64,000 bases of DNA from Acidobacteriota bacterium (lineage in GTDB: Bacteria; Acidobacteriota; Blastocatellia; Pyrinomonadales; Pyrinomonadaceae), in NCBI GenBank assembly GCA_019239425.1, contig JAFAZX010000045.1:124001-188000 (forward strand), in the 5' to 3' direction. The notes below the pieces were generated by a model. That model was given only the letters and a program-made list of their open reading frames with translations, searched no databases and had not been told where the DNA came from. Below, piece by piece: positions 34,389 to 48,415 of this stretch (position 1 is its first letter; every line of letters begins with the position of its first letter). The position numbers and the translations under genes were made by a program.

Positions 34389-35447
34389 TTAGGCTGACTC
34401 ACCTTTAATGGAGGCAACGTCGATGACGAAGCGGTAGCGCACGTCGCCTTTGACTGTGCGGTCGTAGGCTTCGCCGATGCGCTGGATGGGGATCAGCTCG
34501 ACGTCGGACGAGATGCCCTTCTCGGCGCAGTAGTCGAGCATCTCCTGCGTCTCGCGGATGCCGCCGATCATCGAGCCGGCGAGCGAGCGGCCGTTGGTGA
34601 TGAGCGAGAAGGCCGCGACCTCCAGGGGCTTCTCCGGCGCGCCGACGAGCGCGAGCGCGCCCTCGCGCCGCAGGAGGTTGAGATACAGGTTGATGTCGTG
34701 CGGCGCGGAGACGCAGTCGAGCACGAAGTCGTACTTGCCCTGGAGCGCGTCGGCCCAGCCCGGCTGGCGCGTGACGACGAAGTCGTGCGCGCCTAAGTTT
34801 CGCGCGTCCTGCTCCTTGCTTGGTGAGGTGCTGAAGACCGTCACGCGTGCGCCCATCGAGGCGGCGAGCTTCACGCCCATGTGCCCCAGCCCGCCGAGGC
34901 CGACGACGCCGACCCTCTGCCCTTCACTCACCTTGAAGCGGCGCAGCGGCGAGTAGGTCGTGATGCCCGCGCAGAGGAGCGGGGCGGCGTTCGGGAGCGG
35001 CAGCCCCTCGGGGATGCGCAGCGCGTACTCTTCGTCAATAACAATCTTCGTCGAGTAGCCGCCGTAGGTGGGCGTCTTCTCGTCCTTCTCGGTGCCGTTG
35101 TAGGTCGAGACGAGGTGGTTCTCGCAGTACTGCTCCTCGCCCTCGCGGCAGTTGCGACACGCGCGGCACGAATCGACGAAGCAGCCCACGCCCGCGTGGT
35201 CGCCCTCTTTGAACTTCGAGACCTCACTCCCCACGCGCGAGACGCGGCCGACGATCTCGTGGCCGGGCACCATCGGGTAGATGGAGCCGCCCCACTCGTC
35301 GCGCACCTGGTGGATGTCGGAGTGGCAGACGCCGCAGTACTGTATTTCGATAAGTATGTCGCGCGGCCCCACGTCGCGCCTCTGGAAAGAGAATGGCTCA
35401 AGCTCCGCACTCGCGCCCGGCGCGGCGTATCCTTCGGTTTTAATCAT
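34389..35447 (-). CDS. Zinc-dependent NADP alcohol dehydrogenase (YahK/CAD-like)
   Basis: 352 residues, a full-length medium-chain dehydrogenase. Catalytic zinc ligands lie in YCGVCHSDIH and GHEIVGRV; the structural zinc cysteines are in DSCRACRNCREGEEQYC; the Rossmann motif is GLGGLGHMGVKLA, followed by FSTSPSKEQDA. These features match the cinnamyl-alcohol dehydrogenase/YahK branch, which reduces aldehydes with NADPH. Substrate range cannot be predicted. It is last in a long minus-strand run, 56 bases after the LLM flavoenzyme gene. Confidence 0.92.
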   Translation of the reverse strand: MIKTEGYAAPGASAELEPFSFQRRDVGPRDILIEIQYCGVCHSDIHQVRDEWGGSIYPMVPGHEIVGRVSRVGSEVSKFKEGDHAGVGCFVDSCRACRNCREGEEQYCENHLVSTYNGTEKDEKTPTYGGYSTKIVIDEEYALRIPEGLPLPNAAPLLCAGITTYSPLRRFKVSEGQRVGVVGLGGLGHMGVKLAASMGARVTVFSTSPSKEQDARNLGAHDFVVTRQPGWADALQGKYDFVLDCVSAPHDINLYLNLLRREGALALVGAPEKPLEVAAFSLITNGRSLAGSMIGGIRETQEMLDYCAEKGISSDVELIPIQRIGEAYDRTVKGDVRYRFVIDVASIKGESA

Positions 35448-35503
35448 GGTCGCATTCTACCCCTTCGACTCTCGCGGTTCTTCGCGGGAGTGTGGCGCGC
35501 GCC

Positions 35504-36505
35504 TCACGACACCTTGACGGCCGCCGCCAGCTCGAAGGAGCGCAAGCGCGCAGACTGTTCGTAGATTTGCGAGGTCAGCATCAGCTCGTCGGCGCGCGTC
35601 AGCTCGGCGAAGGCTTCGAGCCCGGCGCGCACCTTCTCGGGCGAGCCGACGACCGAGTAGCGGAGCGCGTGCTCGACGCCGGCCAGCTCCAGCTCCGACG
35701 CGAAGCCTTCGAGCGTCTCGACCGGCGGCGGGAGCTTGCCGGGGCGGCCGCGGCGCAGGTTGATGAAAGCCTGCTGGACGGAGGTGAAGAGGCGGCGCGC
35801 CTCCGCGTCCGTCTCGGCCGCGAAGACGTTGAGGCAGGCCAGCGCGTACGGCTCCTTCAAGTCTTCGGAGGCGCGGAAGTTCTCCCGGTAGAGTTCGAGC
35901 GCGTGCAGGAGGTAGTCGGGCGCGAAGTGCGAGGCGAAGGCGAAGGGCAGCCCCAGCTCGGCCGCGAGGCGCGCGCTGTAGAGGCTCGACCCCAGGAGCC
36001 AGAGCGGCACGCGCAAGCCCTCGCCCGGCACCGCGCGGACGAGCTGCCCCGCGCGCGATGGGGCGAAGTACGCGCGCAGCTCGGCCACGTCGCGCGGGAA
36101 GTCCTCCTCGGCGGTCGCGTGGTTGCGGCGCAGCGCGCGCATCGTGAGCTGGTCTGTGCCGGGCGCGCGGCCCAAGCCGAGGTCGATGCGGCCGGGGTGG
36201 AGCGTCGCGAGCGTGCCGAACTGTTCGGCGACGACGAGCGGCGAGTGGTTCGGCAGCATCACGCCGCCGGAGCCGACGCGGATCGTCTGCGTGCCGGCGG
36301 CGACGTGGCCGATGAGGAGGGCGGTCGCGGAGCTGGCGATGCCGCGCATGTTGTGGTGCTCGGCCAGCCAGAAGCGCCTGTAGCCGAGCGCCTCGACGTG
36401 CCTCGCCAGCTCCAACGTGTTGCGGAACGAGTCGGCCACGTCCGAGCCCTCGGGTACCGGCGCGAGGTCGAGGACGGAGAAAGGGATTTTGCTTAAGTCT
36501 GTCAT
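35504..36505 (-). CDS. LLM-class flavin-dependent oxidoreductase (luciferase-like)
   Basis: 333 residues of the bacterial luciferase-like TIM barrel. Typical segments are [54 protein letters not shown] and VPLWLLGSS. Such YhbW-like proteins use reduced flavin for monooxygenase or related reactions on unknown small molecules. The ATG at 36505 follows an inverted repeat on the minus strand by about 24 bases. It is probably co-transcribed with the ADH gene downstream, and perhaps with MOSC upstream if the hairpin is read through. Confidence 0.9.
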   Translation of the reverse strand: MTDLSKIPFSVLDLAPVPEGSDVADSFRNTLELARHVEALGYRRFWLAEHHNMRGIASSATALLIGHVAAGTQTIRVGSGGVMLPNHSPLVVAEQFGTLATLHPGRIDLGLGRAPGTDQLTMRALRRNHATAEEDFPRDVAELRAYFAPSRAGQLVRAVPGEGLRVPLWLLGSSLYSARLAAELGLPFAFASHFAPDYLLHALELYRENFRASEDLKEPYALACLNVFAAETDAEARRLFTSVQQAFINLRRGRPGKLPPPVETLEGFASELELAGVEHALRYSVVGSPEKVRAGLEAFAELTRADELMLTSQIYEQSARLRSFELAAAVKVS

Positions 36506-36529
36506 CTGCTCTTAGTCTCTAAAAACCTT

Positions 36530-36592
36530 AACCACAGAGACACAGAGACGTAGCTTAAAGGCAAGAAGCTGTGTCTCTGTGTCTCTGTGGTT
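36530..36592. repeat. Inverted repeat, CCACAGAG octamer family (copy 2)
   Basis: 27-nt arms (36530-36556 and 36566-36592) with two transitions that leave G-U pairs on the plus strand but C-A mismatches on the transcribed minus strand. It lies between two minus-strand genes, 14 bases after the MOSC stop and 24 bases before the LLM start. Confidence 0.9.
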
Positions 36593-36606
36593 GAAAATTT
36601 CTTTCG

Positions 36607-37533
36607 CTAAACGAGCGTCACTTCGTCGTCCACGCCGACGCGCCCCGCCGACTCGACGTTAGCGTACACACCGAAGTTCTGCCCGACCTTCACTATCGTG
36701 CGCAGCACGCGCGGGTCTTTCGGGAGGTCGGCCTGCGCCTGGATGGTCATGCTGCAACGCGGCGTCGGCATCTCGCACTTGAGTCTCAGTTCGCCGACGC
36801 GCAGAGTGCGCCCGCCCCAGTTCGACTCGACCAGGCCTTCGACGCCCTCCGCCGTTTCGATGAGAAAGTTCGGGCGGAAGCGTCGAGCGTCCCAGGTCGC
36901 TTCGGGTTCGAGGCGCGCGAGTGCCGCGAGCGAGGCGGTCGTGAGCAGGTGGACGGGGAAGGCGTCGAAGTAAGTGCCGGGCGGCGAGGTGAACTCGAAG
37001 ATTTCGGCGGGCAGGAGCGAGAGGTCGGGCAGGGGCTCGCCCGGGAGGCGTCCGAAGTCCTCGCGCAGCTCCTTGTCCTTCCCCGCGAGGCGCATGGCGC
37101 CGATGGCGAGTTTGCGGAAGCCGCGCGAGCGGCTCAGGAAGCCGACGACGCGCGCGGCCGGTATCGCGCGCCGGTAGTGCGCGAGGTCGCTCGCGGGTTG
37201 TACGGGCCAGAGCGTGACCTTGCGCCCGACCAGGTCAGACAGCAGTCCGTCTATCTTCGGGTCGTCCGTCGCGGTCTCGGTGCCGTCGGGGAGTTCGATG
37301 TCGGCGTGCGGCGACTCGCCCTCGGCCGCCGGCTCTTCCCTGTAACGTGCGGAGCAGCGCATGAGCGCCGGACTCATCTTCGCGCCGCGAATCTCGCCCG
37401 CCGCCTCGTCGCGCAGAGCCCACCCGCGGTCGCCCCACAGCCCGCGCGCGCCGACCGGCGCCACTTCGAGCCGCTCGCCGGCCATCGACTTCAGGGGGTA
37501 GCGCCAGACCTCTCTGACCTTCCCGACGAACAT
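36607..37533 (-). CDS. MOSC-domain molybdenum protein (mARC-like)
   Basis: 308 residues. An N-terminal MOSC beta-barrel (VREVWRYPLKSMAGERL, GDRGWALRD) precedes the MOSC domain (FPVHLLTTASL, RFRPNFLIET, then the moco-cysteine region MPTPRCSMTIQAQ, followed by the invariant NFGVYANV). Relatives (YcbX/mARC) use molybdenum cofactor to reduce N-hydroxylated compounds and are linked to detoxification of base analogues. No ferredoxin domain is fused. It is separated from the DUF6526-like gene by three bases. Confidence 0.88.
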   Translation of the reverse strand: MFVGKVREVWRYPLKSMAGERLEVAPVGARGLWGDRGWALRDEAAGEIRGAKMSPALMRCSARYREEPAAEGESPHADIELPDGTETATDDPKIDGLLSDLVGRKVTLWPVQPASDLAHYRRAIPAARVVGFLSRSRGFRKLAIGAMRLAGKDKELREDFGRLPGEPLPDLSLLPAEIFEFTSPPGTYFDAFPVHLLTTASLAALARLEPEATWDARRFRPNFLIETAEGVEGLVESNWGGRTLRVGELRLKCEMPTPRCSMTIQAQADLPKDPRVLRTIVKVGQNFGVYANVESAGRVGVDDEVTLV

Positions 37534-37536
37534 TGT

Positions 37537-37974
37537 TCAGACCCTCAGGTTGTCGGCGCGCCAATGCTTGATAGCGCGCTTGATCTCGCCCGGCTTCGTG
37601 AGCCGGCCTTCGAGCACCTCGCGGACGAGACCCTCAAGCTCCTCGTCCGAGGCGAAGCGAAGGGCCACGGTCTGCGCGGGCGTGAGCGAGGCGGCGCGGC
37701 GCGCGAGTTCTTCGGGCAGGAGCTGGTAGTAGCGCAGACTCTCTTCGAGGCGGATGACCCTGTCCTGCACCCTGAGCGGGTTCACGCGGACGAGCCCCGT
37801 CAGCGCGAGCAGCGCGAGCGAGACGACGAGCCACCAGCCGCGGTCGAGGCCCGGCTCGCGCACGAGCTGGACGACGGACACGACGACGTTCGTCAGCATG
37901 ACGGGGGCCACGAAGAAGTGGAAGGGCGCGTGCCAGCGCGTGTGGTTCTCGTAGGACTGCGGGGCGTCTGCCAC
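37537..37974 (-). CDS. Two-TM protein of unknown function (DUF6526-like)
   Basis: 145 residues. It begins with QSYENHTRWHAPFHFF, followed by two transmembrane helices (about 23-40 and 47-63), and a soluble C-terminal helical region (YYQLLPEELARRAASLT onward to residue 140). The NHxRWxPxxHF start and two-helix plan match, to my recollection, the DUF6526 family. The function is unknown. It lies between the ABC exporter and the MOSC gene with very short spacers, so it is likely in the same transcript. Confidence 0.78.
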   Translation of the reverse strand: MADAPQSYENHTRWHAPFHFFVAPVMLTNVVVSVVQLVREPGLDRGWWLVVSLALLALTGLVRVNPLRVQDRVIRLEESLRYYQLLPEELARRAASLTPAQTVALRFASDEELEGLVREVLEGRLTKPGEIKRAIKHWRADNLRV

Positions 37975-37987
37975 GTTCGTCTCTCCT

Positions 37988-39835
<1,848 letters not shown>

Positions 39836-39837
39836 CT

Positions 39838-40791
39838 CTAAGACTTCGCGAGCAGCTTGCCGACCTCGCGCCACGTGATGAGTTTGACGTTCTGCTCCTT
39901 GAGCAGACGGCGGAACTGTTCGCCCGTAACGAAGTCGAAGTCGCGCTGGCGCCAGGCGGCTCCCCAGTTCGGGTGGTCGAGCGTGACGGCGCGCATCTCC
40001 GCGTCGTCGTAGGCGAGGTGGACGATCAGCTCCGTCACCCCCGGCTTCAGGCTCTTCACCACGTCCGTATAAAAATCGGCCCAGCGCTCGGGGCGAACCG
40101 AGGGGTCTGCGCTGACGATGTGATCGACGACGAGGCCGTCGGGGCCGAGCGCGGCGGGGAGGAAGGGCGCCTCGCCGAACCACTCGCGCGAGACCATCAC
40201 GGGCAGACGCTCTTCGCGCGCCACGCGCAGGAGCATCTCGAAGAGCGGGCGCGTCGTGTAGAGCGTGCGCATGTGCGAGTCGAGGTGCGTCGGGCTGATG
40301 CCGAAGGCGCGCGCCCGCGCGATCTGTGCGCGCACCTCGGCCTCGGCCTCGGGCACGGCGACGTGCGCGGCGGCCACGTCCTCGCTCGGGTAGAGGTAGC
40401 CGTCCGGCGCGTAGAGCGTGGGAGCGCGGTCTTTGGAAAGCACCGCGCCCCAGCGGTAGGTCTTCCACTCGCTCGTGAGCGTCAGGTGAAGGCCGAGGTC
40501 GGCGTCCGGGTGCTGGCGCGCGTAGTCGGCCACCTCCGGCAGCCACGCGCACGGCACCATGATGCTCGCGGAGTTGACGAGGCCGCTCTCGAAAGCCTTG
40601 AACGTCGCCGCGTTGACCGAGTGCGCGACGGCGACGTCGTCGGCGTGGACGATGAGGAGCTTCGCGTCCGGAGGGTAGCCGAGCCGCGCGGCGAGAGACT
40701 TAACCTCGCCTGTCGTCTGCGCCGCCGCGAGTCCCGCGCAGGCGTGGGCCAGCGCGAACGCGAAGATGAAGGTCGAAAACCTCGCTCTCAT
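39838..40791 (-). CDS. Secreted ChbG/HpnK (YdjC)-family carbohydrate deacetylase
   Basis: 317 residues with a signal peptide (about 1-24). The YdjC fold is visible: LLIVHADDVAVAHSVN (metal Asp-Asp), NSASIMVPCAWLPEV, DLGLHLTLTSEW, and PTHLDSHMRTLY (histidine ligand motif HxxxH). ChbG removes acetyl groups from chitooligosaccharides; HpnK acts in hopanoid synthesis. The signal peptide suggests a periplasmic sugar substrate. ATG 40791 with AAGGGTGATT upstream is preferred to a GTG two codons earlier. It is followed immediately by the ABC exporter gene. Confidence 0.88.
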   Translation of the reverse strand: MRARFSTFIFAFALAHACAGLAAAQTTGEVKSLAARLGYPPDAKLLIVHADDVAVAHSVNAATFKAFESGLVNSASIMVPCAWLPEVADYARQHPDADLGLHLTLTSEWKTYRWGAVLSKDRAPTLYAPDGYLYPSEDVAAAHVAVPEAEAEVRAQIARARAFGISPTHLDSHMRTLYTTRPLFEMLLRVAREERLPVMVSREWFGEAPFLPAALGPDGLVVDHIVSADPSVRPERWADFYTDVVKSLKPGVTELIVHLAYDDAEMRAVTLDHPNWGAAWRQRDFDFVTGEQFRRLLKEQNVKLITWREVGKLLAKS

Positions 40792-40806
40792 AATCACCCT
40801 TCCGGA

Positions 40807-41211
40807 CTACTCCCCGCCGTCCTTCTTCAGCTTGAGCACGACGGAGTTGATGCAGTAGCGCAGCCCCGTCGGGCGCGGGCCGTCGTCGAAGACGTGGCCG
40901 AGGTGCGAGTCGCAGGTGCCGCAGAGCACTTCGGTGCGCACCATGCCGTGGCTCGTGTCGAGCTGCGTGCGGACGTTGTCGCCCTCCTTCGGCTCGTAGA
41001 AGCTGGGCCAGCCGCAGCCCGAGTCGAACTTCGCATCGGAAGTGAAAAGCTCCGCGCCGCAGGCCGCGCAGAGGTATGTGCCCGCGTCCCCGTTCCGGTA
41101 GTACTCGCCGGTGAACGGGCGCTCCGTCCCCTTCTCGCGCGCGACGCGGTACTGCTCGGGCGTGAGCAGCCCGCGCCACTCCTCTTCCGTCTTGACTACT
41201 TTCTCTTTCAA
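40807..41211 (-). CDS. msrB: Peptide-methionine (R)-S-oxide reductase
   Basis: 134 residues. MsrB repairs oxidised methionine. Zinc ligands CAAC and CGTC, the [13 protein letters not shown] segment, [10 protein letters not shown] and the catalytic RYCINS are all present, with cysteine rather than selenocysteine at the active site. The start is most likely a TTG at 41211 overlapping the stop of the preceding gene (TTGA), with GGAAAGGAAAG upstream. This gives the normal family length. Confidence 0.94.
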   Translation of the reverse strand: MKEKVVKTEEEWRGLLTPEQYRVAREKGTERPFTGEYYRNGDAGTYLCAACGAELFTSDAKFDSGCGWPSFYEPKEGDNVRTQLDTSHGMVRTEVLCGTCDSHLGHVFDDGPRPTGLRYCINSVVLKLKKDGGE

Positions 41212-41840
41212 CCCGTCTTTCCTTTCCCGCGCCCCTTGCGCGGCCTTGTCGGTTTGGGCGCGGGCTTCGTCGGCGGCACCGCGCCCGCGTCCTGTTTCGC
41301 CGCCGCGCCCGTGTCCACGATGCTGAGCGTGGACGGGCCGCCGCGGTCGATGCGCACGACGACGCTGAAGCCGCGGCAGTCGAGCACGCGCGAAAGCTTC
41401 TCGGCGTCCGATGCCGGCTCGCCCCAGGCGTCCGGTGGGACGGCGAGCCGCCGCGAAGCTTCGGCCGAGAACTCCATCACCTGGCGCCACGGCACCGGCT
41501 GTCGGTAACGCACGTCGATGCGGTGGAGCGTGCCGCCGATGAAGGTGAGCAGCAGCTCGTTCACGTCGCCGAACTGCTCCCGGCGCACGCCCAGCTCCAG
41601 CCCGCCGAGCGAGACGACGAAAGGCTTCGAAGCGCCGGCCGGCACCCGCGCGCCCTTCTGTAGCTCGTCCGCGCCGGGGAACATCTGCGCCAGGTCGGAG
41701 ACCTTCATGCCGAGCATCACGCCGCCGTAGTCGGGCGCGACGGCGCGCTCAAGTTTGCAAGGCTCCTGCGCGCGCGCTGAAGCGGCGCAGCAGAGCGCGG
41801 CCGCGGCGGCGAGGAGGATGTTCGCGAGTTGTCTCTTCAT
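41208..41840 (-). CDS. Secreted hypothetical protein
   Basis: 210 residues. Signal peptide about 1-25 (ARAQE). The mature domain (about 30-170) mixes beta-strands and helices ([21 protein letters not shown] recalls the start of BamE-like folds) and contains two cysteines (C28, C154) that could pair. The tail (about 180-210) is Pro/Lys/Arg-rich. I do not recognise a family with confidence. It lies between the ankyrin gene (18 bases) and msrB (4-base overlap), suggesting one operon. Confidence 0.72.
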   Translation of the reverse strand: MKRQLANILLAAAAALCCAASARAQEPCKLERAVAPDYGGVMLGMKVSDLAQMFPGADELQKGARVPAGASKPFVVSLGGLELGVRREQFGDVNELLLTFIGGTLHRIDVRYRQPVPWRQVMEFSAEASRRLAVPPDAWGEPASDAEKLSRVLDCRGFSVVVRIDRGGPSTLSIVDTGAAAKQDAGAVPPTKPAPKPTRPRKGRGKGKTG

Positions 41841-41858
41841 CTGTCGAGAGGCGCGCGG

Positions 41859-42521
41859 CTAATCCTTGATCTGGTCGGGGAACTCCGAGAGGTCTATCTC
41901 TTCTTCGCCGCCGACGGCCTTCGAGCCGGCGGAGGTGATGATGGAGGGGAGCGGCTTCTCGACCCGCCCGTGCCGGAGCAGGCGCGCGACCTCCGTGTGC
42001 CCCTTGCGCTCGGCGATCATGAGCGCCGTCCAGCCGGTCGCGTTCTGCGCGTCCGGGTAGGCGCCGCGGCGGAGCAGCGCCGCGACGACCGGCGGGTGGT
42101 TGTTGAGCGAGGCGATCATCAGCGCCGTCCACTCGTCGCGCAGCAGCGCGTTCGGGTCGACGCCCGAGTCGAGCAGCTCGTTGAGCTTGGCGAGGTCGCC
42201 GTCGCGCGCGGCGAGGAAGAGGCGCGCGTGGCGGAGCAGCGCGGCGAGCCCGGCGTGGCCGCGGGCTTCGGCGAGGTCAGCGGCCGACTTGTTGTTGCGG
42301 TTGCGGGCGTCCACGTCCGCGCCGGAGTCGATGAGCTCCTCGGCGATTGGCTGGTGGCCGGCGCTGGCGGCGTACATCAGGGCGGTCTGGCCGAAGGCGT
42401 CGCGGGCGTTCGCGTCGGCGCCGTCGCGCAGAAGCTGTTCGACGCGCGGGAGGTCGCCGCGCGAGGCGGCGATCATCAGGTCGTTGATGCCGTTGTTGTT
42501 CTCGTGGCCGGGGGCGCTCAT
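41859..42521 (-). CDS. Ankyrin-repeat protein
   Basis: 220 residues with no signal peptide. About five to six ankyrin repeats run from residue 12 to 200 (LMIAASRGDLPRVEQLLRDGAD, TALMYAASAGHQPIAEELI, ALMIASLNNHPPVVAALLRRGA, ALMIAERKGHTEVARLL). Ankyrin stacks bind other proteins; the partner is unknown. It is the first gene of the long minus-strand run. An octamer-family inverted repeat lies 39 bases upstream, in the divergent promoter region shared with the M14 peptidase. Confidence 0.85.
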   Translation of the reverse strand: MSAPGHENNNGINDLMIAASRGDLPRVEQLLRDGADANARDAFGQTALMYAASAGHQPIAEELIDSGADVDARNRNNKSAADLAEARGHAGLAALLRHARLFLAARDGDLAKLNELLDSGVDPNALLRDEWTALMIASLNNHPPVVAALLRRGAYPDAQNATGWTALMIAERKGHTEVARLLRHGRVEKPLPSIITSAGSKAVGGEEEIDLSEFPDQIKD

Positions 42522-42559
42522 CCTGGGACGGCAATTGTAACACCCCGTCGGAGGAGTTC

Positions 42560-42628
42560 ACCACAGAGACACGGAGACGCGGCTTTGAAGTTATCACTCA
42601 ACAGGCTGTGCCTCCGTGTCTCTGTGGT
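42560..42628. repeat. Inverted repeat, CCACAGAG octamer family (copy 3), between divergent genes
   Basis: 23-24-nt arms (about 42561-42583 and 42605-42627) with roughly three mismatches and a 21-nt loop. Unlike the other copies it lies between two gene starts, so it cannot be a terminator for either neighbour. Confidence 0.82.
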
Positions 42629-42724
42629 AAATCTTCTGCACTTTACTCACGCGATGCGTCCACGTAACATGCGGTGCGCACGCCGCCAGAGGAAACAAAC
42701 CGCAGACAGCTTACGGAGGAGACC

Positions 42725-45700
<2,976 letters not shown>

Positions 45701-45734
45701 GGTGCGGTCGGTAGCCGTTCAGTCGGAGGGCGAT

Positions 45735-46874
45735 CTATTTCGGGGCGGCGGGCATGTTGAAGACGGCGTCGTCGACCGCCCCGGAATGCTTGATCTCCGT
45801 GAACCTGCGCGTCGAGGGCGAGAACGCGTCGACGTCCGACGTGCGGAGCGTGAAGGGCAGTTTGACCCCGTCCACTTCACGGTAGTCCTCGAAGTCGACC
45901 TGCTCGGCGAGGGGCGCAATCATCGTGCTCGTGTTGGTGGTCTGCCGCAGGAGCAGTCCCGTCTGCGTGTCGAAGAAATATAACTTGGTCGTCTTCGGAT
46001 CGACCGTGAGGGCGACCACGTAAGTCTCACGGTCGCCGATCTTCTCCGTGCCGATGACCCTCAGCTGCGCCGGCGGCTCCGTGACCTTGACGGCGTCATA
46101 GAGGGCGGCGGCGCTCCGCAACCGGGCCAGTTCCTCTGCGCTGGCCCGCCTCGAGTCGTTGTTGTTTCTGATCCAGCCGACCGCCCCGTTAAGGCCGTGC
46201 GCGGTGACGCCCTGCGGCGTCTTCATCGTGCGCAGGTACTTGTCGGGCGCTTTGACCACCACCTCGATTTCGGATGTCGCGATCTCGATTTTGCCCTTGC
46301 TGCCCACGCGCCTTTCGAGCGTGCCCTTCAAAAGGGTCGCGCCAAACTTCGACGCCGCGTCCCGGCCCCCGACCGCCGCGACGTACCTGCTCAGGATTTG
46401 CTCCGCGGTGGGCAGCGCGCCCCCCTTCCCGGCCGCCTCCGTGCTCGTGAAGGCGAGAGGGGGCAGGGGCACCGCCCGCGCCACGTCGGTGCTCCCGCGG
46501 TGGCAGGAGTAGCAGGTCACGGCCTGGCCGCCGCCGAAGGTCGCCCGGTTGACGTCCAGCACCATCCTCATCATCTCTCGCGCGCGCACCTTCTGGGGCT
46601 TGTCGTCACTCTCCCACGTCCAGCCCTTGTCGAGGTCTGTCCCCTGCTTCACGTGGCAGTAGTCGCAGTGGACGCCGAGCGAATCCCTGATGAACCACAT
46701 CACGGGGTAGAGCTGTGACGACGGCAGCCCTTTGAGCACCTGTATGTTCTTGAACGTCTGCTCGGCGGGTTTGTCGGGAGGACTGCCTTGCGACTTAACG
46801 TTAACGGCCGCCGTCTGAAGCGCGAAGAGGAGCCACATGACACAGACTACGGAGCCGATTCTTCTTCTCTTCAT
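45735..46874 (-). CDS. Dihaem reaction-centre-type cytochrome c with C-terminal LolA-like domain
   Basis: 379 residues with an N-terminal signal/anchor (about 1-25). Two haem sites are visible, CDYCH (70-74) and CYSCH (121-125), with the surrounding layout (QLYPVMWFIRDSLGVHCDYCH) of photosynthetic reaction-centre cytochrome subunit-like proteins, but only two haems instead of four and no photosynthesis genes. From about 170 on the protein changes to a beta-rich domain like outer-membrane lipoprotein-sorting (LolA-like) proteins. It is probably periplasmic electron transfer or a structural haem protein. The ATG is preceded by GGAGGCATCGT. Confidence 0.85.
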   Translation of the reverse strand: MKRRRIGSVVCVMWLLFALQTAAVNVKSQGSPPDKPAEQTFKNIQVLKGLPSSQLYPVMWFIRDSLGVHCDYCHVKQGTDLDKGWTWESDDKPQKVRAREMMRMVLDVNRATFGGGQAVTCYSCHRGSTDVARAVPLPPLAFTSTEAAGKGGALPTAEQILSRYVAAVGGRDAASKFGATLLKGTLERRVGSKGKIEIATSEIEVVVKAPDKYLRTMKTPQGVTAHGLNGAVGWIRNNNDSRRASAEELARLRSAAALYDAVKVTEPPAQLRVIGTEKIGDRETYVVALTVDPKTTKLYFFDTQTGLLLRQTTNTSTMIAPLAEQVDFEDYREVDGVKLPFTLRTSDVDAFSPSTRRFTEIKHSGAVDDAVFNMPAAPK

Positions 46875-46893
46875 ACGATGCCTCCGGTCGCTT

Positions 46894-47634
46894 CTACTTC
46901 ACCGTGACGGGGATGGTCTGTGAGCCGCAGGAGGTTGAGAAGTTGACGGTGTAGAGGCCGGGGCGGTTGCTGGTCGACTTGACCGCGTACCTCACCCAGC
47001 CGTTCGCGGCCTGGCCTTCGCGCACGACCGCGATGTCGGCCCAGCTCTGGGTGGAGACCGTAACGGGGCCGGTCTCGCCCGGCCCGCCGACGACGAGGAA
47101 GGCCGCGCCGCCGCTGCGCATGTTGAGCGCGCCCGCGCTCGCGTTGAGCGCGCAGGGCGCAGAGGGCCGCGCCGATTCTCCCTCCTCCGACTCCTCACTC
47201 TCCCGTGTCACGAACGAGGCGACGAGGCGCGCTTGCGACTTCGACCGGGCAGTCGCTTCACGCGCGGCGGGAGTCGCGGCGGGTCTCAACGCGCGGCTCT
47301 CGGCCGAGGCCGTCGGGGACTCCCGCGCGGGTGCCTTCACGTCCGCCGTCCCGGCCGAGGCTTGTGCGCTCTTCGCCTCGGCCGCGGGCGAGGCCGAGGC
47401 GAAGAGCGCGGCGGGCTGCACGCGCGGCGAAGCGGGCGCGGCGCGGCGGGCCGCGGCGGACGAGGCCAGCAGCGAGTTGATCCAGAAGCCGCAGGCGACG
47501 CCGAGCGCCACCGCGACCGTCACGGCGCAGACGAGCGTGGCGACCTCCGAGCGCGTCCTCGGGGCCGCGCCGGCGGCCGGCGCCGTCACGTACACGTCGG
47601 AAACCTTCCGGGCCGGTTTATCTACGTCGCCCAT
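46894..47634 (-). CDS. Membrane-anchored Ala/Ser-rich protein, unknown
   Basis: 246 residues. A cytoplasmic N-terminus is followed by one transmembrane helix (about 33-55, LVCAVTVAVALGVACGFWI), a long low-complexity Ala/Ser/Pro/Arg linker (about 60-150) and a C-terminal beta-sandwich-like domain (about 155-246) with two cysteines (near SAPCALN and STSCGSQ). The C-terminal part resembles an Ig-like fold. The function is unknown. The ATG at 47634 is preceded by GGAGGG; the longer frame lacks support. It lies between the selenoprotein and cytochrome genes. Confidence 0.72.
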   Translation of the reverse strand: MGDVDKPARKVSDVYVTAPAAGAAPRTRSEVATLVCAVTVAVALGVACGFWINSLLASSAAARRAAPASPRVQPAALFASASPAAEAKSAQASAGTADVKAPARESPTASAESRALRPAATPAAREATARSKSQARLVASFVTRESEESEEGESARPSAPCALNASAGALNMRSGGAAFLVVGGPGETGPVTVSTQSWADIAVVREGQAANGWVRYAVKSTSNRPGLYTVNFSTSCGSQTIPVTVK

Positions 47635-47845
47635 ATTCTTTAGCCCTCCAGAAGTCCGCCGCGGAAGAGCGCGCGGCCGCAGTACCGGCGGGGCGGGTCG
47701 GCCGCGTAAGGGTAGAACTCCACCATGAAGAAGACGAACTGTTCGGTCGGGGCTTCGGCTCCCGGCGCTCTTCCGGCGTGGGACTGCGGCGCGGATTTTA
47801 CACTGACGAATTCTCCGCGCCGAAAAAATTTTCGCCGGGTGAACA
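47635..47845. other. Gap between selenoprotein and membrane-anchored genes; possible small ORF
   Basis: On the minus strand a 28-codon frame (ATG 47724-47722 to TAA 47642-47640) encodes MVEFYPYAAD and onward and ends just before the ribosome-binding region of the next gene; it could be a leader peptide. A TAAAAT -10-like hexamer lies further upstream (47798-47803 region). Neither is well supported. The left part contains an A/T run within a GGCGCGG-flanked stretch. Confidence 0.3.

Positions 47846-48401
<556 letters not shown>

Positions 48402-48415
<14 letters not shown>

Noticed and set aside
36530-36592. G-U wobble pairs as evidence that the hairpin works in plus-strand RNA
   Set aside because: The flanking genes are on the minus strand and other copies show C-A mismatches on their transcribed strand, so the wobble pattern is not strand-consistent.
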